From: an uncultured Actinomycetes bacterium
GTDB taxonomy: Bacteria > Actinomycetota > Thermoleophilia > Solirubrobacterales > 70-9
Direction of reading: 5' to 3'
NCBI GenBank assembly: GCA_937907435.1
Contig: CALCIA010000273.1
Span: 1-10,383, forward strand
DNA: 10,383 nt
The stretch's first letter is position 1. Every line of letters starts with the position of its first letter. The position numbers and the translations under genes are program-made. A model generated the notes under the pieces. That model saw nothing but the letters and a program-made list of their open reading frames with translations. It ran no database searches and had not been told where the DNA came from. Below are positions 1-5,229 of the stretch, piece after piece.

Positions 1-44
1 GCTCCTCATGGGGGTCACAGCCTGCCAGGACCCCCATGAGGAGC
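1..44 (-). terminator. Perfect 16-bp hairpin beyond the 3' end of the oxidoreductase operon
   Basis: Positions 1-16 and 29-44 are exact reverse complements, leaving a 12-nt loop (17-28). The hairpin begins 61 nt beyond the stop codon of the minus-strand gene ending at 106, so a transcript from that operon would run into it. Any U-tract on the minus strand would lie left of position 1, outside the window, so a classical intrinsic terminator can be neither confirmed nor excluded. The stem may also extend further left. It could equally serve a gene converging from the left. Confidence 0.45.
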
Positions 45-54
45 CCAGGACCAT

Positions 55-100
55 CTCGGACGGCCGGCGGCACCCCGGACCCCCACCCCTCGGACGGCCG
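55..100. repeat. 12-bp direct repeat, two copies
   Basis: The sequence CTCGGACGGCCG occurs at 55-66 and again at 89-100, between the hairpin at 1-44 and the stop codon at 106. No function is evident; it may only be a short duplication in GC-rich spacer DNA. Confidence 0.5.
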
Positions 101-105
101 CCCGC

Positions 106-1338
106 CTAACCGAGCCCCGACAAATCAGCGTTCGCGTCGCCGATCTGCTCCCTCGCACCCGCCACATCGACCCCGTCGGCCAGCAGGCGGCGGGCTTCCG
201 CCAGGTCTTCGGAGCGGCCCACGCTGAGGCATCCCGCGACTTTGTTGCCCTTCAGGTACCAGACCGAGAATTCGCCGTCGGCGCGGGAGCCGCGCCAGAT
301 CTCCTCGTCCCAGTCGGCCGCCGGGCCGACGTACTCGAGGCTCGCCCAGTCGGCGAGGTCGCTGAAGAAGTAGGGGACGACGTCGTAGTCGGCGTCGGCG
401 CCGAGCATGTTCTTGGCGGCGTGCATGCCCTGCTGCATCGCCACGTCCCAGTGCTCGACCCGGATGCGTCGCCCGTGGACGACGCTGTCGTAGCTGCAGG
501 CGTCGCCCGCCGCGTAGATGCCCGCGGCCGAGGTCCGGAGCTTGGAGTCGCAGACGATCCCGTCCCCGACCTCGAGGCCGGCGCGCTGGGCCAGCATCAC
601 GTCCGGCTTCACCCCCGCCCCGACGACGACGAGATCGCAGTCGAAGCTCTTGCCGCTCTCGGTCAGCACCGCGCCCACCCGGCCGTCGCCCTCGTAGGCG
701 CTCACCGACTCGCCGCCGACGAAGGTCACGCCATGCGCTTCCAGCCCTTCCTGGAAGAAGCGCCCGGCATCGTCACCGAAGGTGCGCGAAAGCGCCACCT
801 CCTCGACCGCGACCATCGTGCAGTGCGCGCCCGTCGCCGCCAGCGACGCCGCCACCTCGGCGGCGATGTAGGAGCCGCCGACCAGCACCACGCGCTCCGC
901 CGCCTTGGCGTCCTCGCGGATCGCGTCGGCGTTGCCGTAGGCGCGCAGGTAATGGATGCCCTCGTTCTCGGCGCCCTCGAGGCGCAGGATGTTCACGTTC
1001 GCCCCCGTCGCCAAGAGCGCCTGGCCGAAGGCGACCTCTTCGCCGCCCTGGATCTTCGCCGTCTTGCCCTCGGCGTCGATCGACATCACGTTCTTGCCGG
1101 TCAGCAGCTCGACCCCGTTCTCCTCGTACCAGGAGGGCTCGTTGACGTAGGCCTCGGCCCGCCCCGCGTCCCCGCGCAGGTACTCCTTGGAGAGCGGCGG
1201 CCGTTCGTAGGGCGGCTCGGGCTCCCGCCCGGCCAGCAGGATCGACCCCTCCGCCCCCCGCTTGCGCAGCTCGGAGGCGCAGCTCGCGCTCGCCTGGCCA
1301 CCGCCGACGAGCAGGAAGTCGACCTCGCGATCAGCCAC
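106..1338 (-). CDS. FAD-dependent NAD(P)H oxidoreductase, ferredoxin reductase/AIF type
   Basis: This 410-aa cytoplasmic flavoprotein belongs to the ferredoxin-reductase/AIF-like pyridine nucleotide-disulfide oxidoreductase family, which moves electrons between NAD(P)H and a redox partner through FAD. The N-terminal FAD Rossmann motif is VGGGQAS (residues 11-17). The signature PYERPPLSKEYL is at 43-54, ATGAN at 110-114, a second Rossmann motif GGSYIAAE (154-161) for NAD(P)H, the second FAD motif GIYAAGDA (273-280), and EHWDVAMQQG (295-304) followed by PYFFSDLAD (322-330). Length is normal for the family. The last glycine of each GxGxxG motif is replaced (S17, A159). The start is GTG, which overlaps the end of trkA by 8 bp, implying co-transcription and coupled translation. 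No ferredoxin, Rieske or P450 partner gene is visible, so the electron acceptor is unknown. The family is certain, the substrate is not. Confidence 0.93.
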   Translation of the reverse strand: MADREVDFLLVGGGQASASCASELRKRGAEGSILLAGREPEPPYERPPLSKEYLRGDAGRAEAYVNEPSWYEENGVELLTGKNVMSIDAEGKTAKIQGGEEVAFGQALLATGANVNILRLEGAENEGIHYLRAYGNADAIREDAKAAERVVLVGGSYIAAEVAASLAATGAHCTMVAVEEVALSRTFGDDAGRFFQEGLEAHGVTFVGGESVSAYEGDGRVGAVLTESGKSFDCDLVVVGAGVKPDVMLAQRAGLEVGDGIVCDSKLRTSAAGIYAAGDACSYDSVVHGRRIRVEHWDVAMQQGMHAAKNMLGADADYDVVPYFFSDLADWASLEYVGPAADWDEEIWRGSRADGEFSVWYLKGNKVAGCLSVGRSEDLAEARRLLADGVDVAGAREQIGDANADLSGLG

Positions 1339-2014
1339 TGGCGATCCCGCCGTCGCCCTCCGGCCCGAACAGGGCCTTCAAGTCGTCCTCCTTGCCCGGA
1401 TCGAGCACGGCCAGGACCTCGTCGCCCTCTTCGAGGACGGTGTCGGCGGTCGGCACGAAGCCTTTGCCCGCCCGCAGCACGGAAATCAGCAGCGACCCTT
1501 CCGGCATGTGCAGGTCGCCGACCCGGCGGCCGGTGACGCCGGAGTCCTTGCCGAGCAGCATCTCGATGATCTCCAGCTGCTCCTCCTGCAGGTCGAGCAG
1601 GTGGACCAGCCCGTACTCCGGCACCTCGTGCTCCAGCAGCCGCAGGATCAGGTCGGTCGCCGAGACCGACGGCTTGATCCCGAGCAGGTCGAAGTGCTGG
1701 CGGTTCCGCGGGTTGTTGACGCGGGCGATGATCTGGTCGACGAGGTACTTCTCCCGCGCCACCTGGCAGATCAGCATGTTGTCCTCGTCGTCGCCGGTCA
1801 CCGCGATCACCATGTCGGCGCGCTGGATCCCGGCCCGCTCCAGCACCCAGAGCTCGGAGGCGTCGCCGTAGCTGACGTTGTGCTCGAGCTCCTGCTCGAC
1901 CGTCATGTAGCGGCGCCGGTCGCTCTCGATCAGCGTCACCTCGTGGTCCTTCTCCAGCAGCTCGCGCGCCAGGTTCCAACCGACCTTCCCCGCGCCGACG
2001 ACGATGATGTACAC
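1331..2014 (-). CDS. trkA: TrkA-type potassium transport regulator, RCK_N + RCK_C (CeoB/CeoC-like)
   Basis: This 227-aa cytosolic regulator of K+ transport has an N-terminal RCK_N/TrkA-N Rossmann domain (about 1-118) with the dinucleotide motif GAGKVG (7-12) and acidic residues closing strand 2 (IESD, 29-32), typical of NAD(H) binding. An RCK_C domain follows at about 140-217 (with LGKDSGVTGRRVGDL). The length matches one-unit TrkA proteins such as mycobacterial CeoB (from memory). The start is GTG at 2014, preceded 3 nt away by an AGGGGAG ribosome-binding site (2018-2024) that overlaps the TAG stop of the upstream RCK gene, so the two are probably translationally coupled. RCK proteins assemble into rings that gate a membrane transporter. 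No TrkH/KtrB gene is present, and the nearby APC-USP permeases are the likeliest partners (inference). Confidence 0.93.
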   Translation of the reverse strand: MYIIVVGAGKVGWNLARELLEKDHEVTLIESDRRRYMTVEQELEHNVSYGDASELWVLERAGIQRADMVIAVTGDDEDNMLICQVAREKYLVDQIIARVNNPRNRQHFDLLGIKPSVSATDLILRLLEHEVPEYGLVHLLDLQEEQLEIIEMLLGKDSGVTGRRVGDLHMPEGSLLISVLRAGKGFVPTADTVLEEGDEVLAVLDPGKEDDLKALFGPEGDGGIASG

Positions 2015-2022
2015 GCGCTCCC

Positions 2023-2463
2023 CTACCCGTCCTGCCGCCCGGCGCTGTCGCGCACCGCGGTCTCCAGCATGTCAATCGCGACCCGCGTCGGGCAGACCGT
2101 CTGCAGGCCCTGCCGCGCGTACCACTCGGCCCGCAGCGGGTCGAGGACGCGGGCGATCACGGTCGGCACGCCGTACCGCCGTTTGGCGATCTGGGAGATG
2201 ATGATGTTGGTGTTGTCGCCGTCGGTCGAGGCGATGAAGACGTCGGCGGTGTCGATCCCGGCGGCCTCCAGCGCCTCCGCCTCCAGCCCGGCGCCGACCG
2301 TGAACTGGCCGCCGAGGTCCTCCCAGCTTTTCTCCAGCCCCACCTCGAGGCGGGCGTGTGACTCGGGGTCCTCGTCGAGTGCCGAGACGGTGTGCCCCTC
2401 GCGGAGCATCGCGCGGGCGACGGAGCTGCCGACGCGGCCGCAGCCGACGATCAGGATGAACAT
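2023..2463 (-). CDS. RCK_N-only TrkA-family NAD-binding protein
   Basis: This 146-aa cytosolic protein is a single TrkA-N/RCK_N domain. The Rossmann motif GCGRVG is at 7-12, the acidic residues after strand 2 at LDEDP (29-33), and the helix-strand pattern ADVFIASTDGDNTN at 73-86 is typical of the family. The chain ends about 25 residues after this fold, so the RCK_C ligand-binding domain present in its neighbour is missing. The ATG at 2463 gives MFILIVGCGRVG, where such proteins normally begin. It is the first gene of the operon, separated from trkA by 8 bp. There is no Shine-Dalgarno sequence, but a TAGTAT box lies 7 nt upstream, which suggests a leaderless mRNA. It probably forms mixed rings with the 227-aa TrkA. 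The missing domain could be ancestral or a loss. Confidence 0.9.
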   Translation of the reverse strand: MFILIVGCGRVGSSVARAMLREGHTVSALDEDPESHARLEVGLEKSWEDLGGQFTVGAGLEAEALEAAGIDTADVFIASTDGDNTNIIISQIAKRRYGVPTVIARVLDPLRAEWYARQGLQTVCPTRVAIDMLETAVRDSAGRQDG

Positions 2464-2470
2464 GCGGCGG

Positions 2471-2476
2471 ATACTA
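2471..2476 (-). promoter_or_regulatory. Candidate -10 box for a leaderless trk operon transcript
   Basis: On the minus strand TAGTAT matches four of six positions of TATAAT and ends 7 nt before the ATG at 2463, placing transcription start at or next to the start codon. This spacing is typical of leaderless actinobacterial mRNAs and agrees with the absence of a ribosome-binding site. No convincing -35 box is seen. Confidence 0.45.
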
Positions 2477-2561
2477 GAGCGGCGCGCCCGCGACCAGAGG
2501 CCCGATGCAAGTCCACCGTCCGGGGTGGGCGGTCGACGGAGCGTGCTTCGGGGGCGTGCGG

Positions 2562-2680
2562 GAGGGGATCCCGACAGGGGTCTCGCTCAGACGCTCCGCG
2601 CGGATCCCCATCAAGCTGGCGCCTCATATCTTGCAAGCTCCCGCGTCACAAGCCGCTGCGACCCCTGTCGGGATCCCCTC
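2562..2680 (+). repeat. Stem-flanked repeat unit, copy A (21-bp perfect arms)
   Basis: Positions 2562-2582 and 2660-2680 are exact reverse complements (21 bp) enclosing 77 nt. The interior contains TCGCTCA near its left end (2583-2589), the palindrome CTTGCAAG (2630-2637) and ACAAGCCGC near its right end (2649-2657). The interior and arms resemble the reverse complement of the unit at 2888-3007, so this looks like one member of a repeat family rather than a chance hairpin. It lies about 100 bp upstream of the trk operon. I do not recognise the family. Confidence 0.7.
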
Positions 2681-2790
2681 ACACCGGGGCATGAGGTTGC
2701 CGCCCCGGCATCGGGGCTCGAAAGCTGCGAGGCGGCGAGGTGTGGCGGAAGGTACGCCGCTCCTCGCTCGGTCGGCTTTGGTCAAAGATC

Positions 2791-2835
2791 TCCGTGTCGA
2801 GTTTCGGTTGCTCAGCAACCGAAACTCGACACGGA
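2791..2835. repeat. 45-bp near-perfect palindrome between the two repeat units
   Basis: Positions 2791-2812 are the exact reverse complement of 2814-2835, with a single central base at 2813. A realistic hairpin has a 21-bp stem and a 3-nt loop. GATC flanks it on both sides (2787-2790 and 2837-2840, with one extra C at 2836). The arms are clearly less GC-rich than the surroundings. It would form the same hairpin in RNA from either strand, or a cruciform in supercoiled DNA. No U-tract follows on the minus strand, so a classical terminator is not supported. Confidence 0.8.
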
Positions 2836-2887
2836 CGATCCTGACCGGTCGCGTGGCGCTCGTACCAGTCTGGCCCCCGAGCCCTTC

Positions 2888-3007
2888 GCGGCGGTCCCGG
2901 GCAGGGGGTGAGGCGGCTTGTACCCGGAGCCTGCAGGTCCCGGGCGACAGCCGGGAAGGCTTCCCTGTGCGGAGGGTTGAGCCGAACCCCCTGCCCGGGA
3001 CCGCCGC
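2888..3007 (-). repeat. Stem-flanked repeat unit, copy C (22-bp perfect arms)
   Basis: Positions 2888-2909 and 2986-3007 are exact reverse complements (22 bp) enclosing 76 nt. Read on the minus strand, the interior begins TCGGCTCA and ends with a TGCAGGCTCC block followed by ACAAGCCGC, matching the order TCGCTCA, TGCAAGCTCC, ACAAGCCGC in copy A. The unit begins 39 nt beyond the stop codon of the permease gene, so it may also fold at the 3' end of that transcript. Confidence 0.7.
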
Positions 3008-3046
3008 CCTGCCCACGCCGTCCTGTGGACCCCCGTCCGGCGTCGA

Positions 3047-5041
3047 CTAATAACCGCTCGCGTCGGTGCCGAAGTCGTCGACCACCGCCGCCTCCGGCTC
3101 CGGCGGCGCCGTCAGCAGCACCCGGCACGGGGCTTTTTTCAGCACGTATTCGGTCGCCGCCCCGATCTCCGCCGGCTTCGCGGCGCCGATCCCGCCGAAC
3201 CGGCCGCCGCCGCGGATCTTCGAGGGCGGCTCGCCGCCGATGATGATCGCTTCCGAGTTCGCCCGGCGGGCCGCTTCGACGATCCCGGCGCCGATGCGGC
3301 GGGCGCGGATCACCTCGGTGGAGACCTCGACGTCGGCGTACTCCTCCCCCACCTCGCGCGCCCGCTCCAGCGCCCGCCGCGCCTGCGCCTCGCGCTCCGG
3401 CGGCAGCTCGGCGTCGAGCGGCAGCGTCAGCGGCACCTCGATCACGTAGACGAGCTTCAGCCGGGACTCGGCGTCGCCCTCGCCCCCCTCGCGCTCGGCG
3501 GCGGCAAGGCGCCCGGCGGTGGCGACGATGTCGTCGTCGAGCTTGGTGCCGAAGACCGGCACGAGCAGGTTCGAGAACTCGACCTCGGGGATCTGCTTGG
3601 TCAGCGCCGCCTCGCCGACCGAGACGCGCCGGGTCAGCGACGTGCCCTCGAAGACCTTGCGGTAGACGACGTAGAAGGTGAGCCCGAAGGCCATCCAGCC
3701 GATCCCCACCCAGCGCGCCTCCGAGTGGAAGGCGAGCACGCTGAGGAAGGCGGCGCCGCTGGCGAGCGCCGCGATCATCGCCGGGATCGGCAGCTCCGCC
3801 GTCCCCCAGGCCATGCCCCAGGGAATGCGGAAGGGACGGGGCGCGTCGGGCATCTTCACCCGCAGGCGGATGATCGAGAGGTGGGCGATCGTGATCGCCA
3901 GCGTCGCGCCGAAGGCGTAGAGGCCGGCCAGCACCTTGATATTGGTCGGGATCACGAGCCCGAGCGCGATCAGCCCGCAGATCGTGATCGCCACGTAGGG
4001 CGTCGCCCGGCGGCGCTCGAGTTTGCCCAGCCAACTGGGGATCTGGCGGTTGATCGCCAGCGTGTAGGTGTGGCGGGAGACGCCGAGCATCGAGGTCGTC
4101 GCCGCCCAGAAGAGGACCGGCGCGGCGATCAGTGCCACCACCCAGCGCATCAGCTCGGAGAGCCAGTGCGGGTGGAAGGCGGAGACGACGCCGAGCACCG
4201 GGTCCTGGATGTACTGGCCGCCGAGCGCCGTTTCGGGACCGTGCGGGCCGGCGACCACCGGCACCGCCATCAGCGCGATCGCCGCCATCCCGGCGTAGAC
4301 GAGCGGCACCGCGAGCGCGCCGAGGCCGGCGATCCGCTTCAGGTCGCGCCGCCCCACTTCGATGTCCGGCGCGAGGTCGGAGGCGGCCTCGATCCCGGCG
4401 TAGGCGAGCATCGCGACGACCGCCGCGTAGATGATGTCGCGCAGGCTCGGGTGGCTGAAGAGGTCGATCTGTTCGGTCAACCGGTCGGGGTGCATGACGA
4501 CGATCGCGCCGACCACGATCACCGCCAGCTGCAGCGCCAGATCGGCCAGCGCGATCAGGGCGAGGCCGCGCTGCCGGCCGCGGCCGGTGACGTTGAGGAC
4601 GTTGAGGACGCAGGCGCCCGCGATCACCACCGCGGCGACGAGGATTTCGACCCCGTGGTCGTCGAAGCCGCTCCAGATCGGCACCAGGTAGTGCGGCACG
4701 CTGATCGCCGCCAGGGCGATCACGATCAGGTAGTCGAGCAGGATCGCCCAGCCGGCGATGAAGGCGATCAGCTCGTTGAAGGCGTGGCGGGCGAAGGCCG
4801 AGGAGCCGCCGCGCTCGCGGAACATCGCGCCGCCCTCGACGTAGGAGAGCGTCGTCAGGCCGAAGAGGAGGCCGGCGACGAGGAAGATCAGCGGCGTCAG
4901 GCCGAGGCCTTTCTCGGCCACCACCCCGAGGGCGAAGTAGATCGAGAAGCCGACCGCCGAGTAGGCGGCGGCGAAGAGCCACGGCACGCCGAGGCCGCGG
5001 CGCAGTCTGCCCTTGCGGGCCGCGCGGGCAGGGACCTTCAT
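3047..5041 (-). CDS. APC-superfamily permease with C-terminal USP-like domain (second copy)
   Basis: This 664-aa integral membrane transporter has about twelve hydrophobic segments in residues 20-460, forming an APC/AA_permease_2 core. Helix 1 carries the conserved VGFSIYFALG (30-39). RERGGSSAFARHAFNE (75-90) is nearly identical to its sister permease, and GVSRHTYTLAINRQIPSWLG is at 320-339. A cytosolic domain at about 487-646 has the universal-stress-protein pattern, ending in GRFGG...APCRVLLTAP; the ATP-binding glycine spacing is only partly kept. The architecture matches mycobacterial Rv2690c, which lies beside ceoBC, and resembles the K+ transporter KimA in general plan. The ATG at 5041 overlaps the stop of the 63-aa gene in an ATGA junction. 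The substrate is uncertain: amino acid or polyamine by family name, potassium by context. Confidence 0.9.
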   Translation of the reverse strand: MKVPARAARKGRLRRGLGVPWLFAAAYSAVGFSIYFALGVVAEKGLGLTPLIFLVAGLLFGLTTLSYVEGGAMFRERGGSSAFARHAFNELIAFIAGWAILLDYLIVIALAAISVPHYLVPIWSGFDDHGVEILVAAVVIAGACVLNVLNVTGRGRQRGLALIALADLALQLAVIVVGAIVVMHPDRLTEQIDLFSHPSLRDIIYAAVVAMLAYAGIEAASDLAPDIEVGRRDLKRIAGLGALAVPLVYAGMAAIALMAVPVVAGPHGPETALGGQYIQDPVLGVVSAFHPHWLSELMRWVVALIAAPVLFWAATTSMLGVSRHTYTLAINRQIPSWLGKLERRRATPYVAITICGLIALGLVIPTNIKVLAGLYAFGATLAITIAHLSIIRLRVKMPDAPRPFRIPWGMAWGTAELPIPAMIAALASGAAFLSVLAFHSEARWVGIGWMAFGLTFYVVYRKVFEGTSLTRRVSVGEAALTKQIPEVEFSNLLVPVFGTKLDDDIVATAGRLAAAEREGGEGDAESRLKLVYVIEVPLTLPLDAELPPEREAQARRALERAREVGEEYADVEVSTEVIRARRIGAGIVEAARRANSEAIIIGGEPPSKIRGGGRFGGIGAAKPAEIGAATEYVLKKAPCRVLLTAPPEPEAAVVDDFGTDASGY

Positions 5042-5229
5042 CGAAGCTGCCTGCTCGCGATCCAGTAGCGGCCGACGCCGACGACGACGAAGAGGATGCC
5101 CATCAGGAAGCCGATCGAGGCGGGCCCGCCGCCGTTCGCCAGGGTGACGACGAGCAGCAGCACGCCGACGACGACGAAGGCCAGCGAGAAGCCTTTGATC
5201 GCCCCGTGGTAGGCGCGCTCGCGGTTCAC
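5038..5229 (-). CDS. 63-aa two-helix membrane protein between the permeases
   Basis: This protein begins NRERAYHGAIKG after the initiator and has two hydrophobic segments, at about 14-32 (FSLAFVVVGVLLLVVTLA) and 38-57 (SIGFLMGILFVVVGVGRYWI), joined by a short loop containing NGGGP. It ends in a basic tail (ASRQLR). The GTG start at 5229 overlaps the stop of the upstream permease (GTGA, 5226-5229), and its TGA overlaps the ATG of the next permease (ATGA, 5038-5041). These paired 4-bp overlaps, the length and the clean membrane topology argue strongly for a real, translationally coupled gene. I do not recognise a named family. By position it may be a small accessory subunit of one or both permeases, as KdpF is for KdpA (analogy only). 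Confidence 0.8.
   Translation of the reverse strand: MNRERAYHGAIKGFSLAFVVVGVLLLVVTLANGGGPASIGFLMGILFVVVGVGRYWIASRQLR

Larger units (their letters stand above)
2464..3046. other. 583-bp gene-free region filled by a nested inverted-repeat structure
   Basis: This spacer separates two co-directional minus-strand operons: the permease operon ends at 3047 and the trk operon begins at 2463. Open frames cross it on both strands, but they read through inverted repeats, have no family resemblance and lack start signals, so I call none of them genes. From left to right it holds the promoter-like box at 2471-2476, a stem-flanked unit (2562-2680), a small 7-bp hairpin (2684-2690 with 2702-2708), a 45-bp palindrome (2791-2835) and a second, inverted stem-flanked unit (2888-3007). 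Terminator and regulatory functions are both possible. Confidence 0.7.

Noticed and set aside
421..1536. Long plus-strand open frame of 371 codons
   Set aside because: It is antisense to the oxidoreductase and trkA genes, which have clear family motifs. The translation is Arg/Ala/Asp-rich with no recognisable domain, as expected for the shadow of a GC-rich gene.
2562..3007. CRISPR array
   Set aside because: The repeats are few, inverted and unequal in spacing, not short direct repeats with uniform spacers, and no cas genes are nearby.
2562..3007. Retron or insertion sequence
   Set aside because: No reverse transcriptase or transposase is in the window, and I see no target-site duplication flanking the structure.
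2505..3050. Open frames across the repeat region (both strands)
   Set aside because: They read through the inverted repeats, and the same short peptide appears on both strands at the palindrome. They have no start signals or family resemblance.
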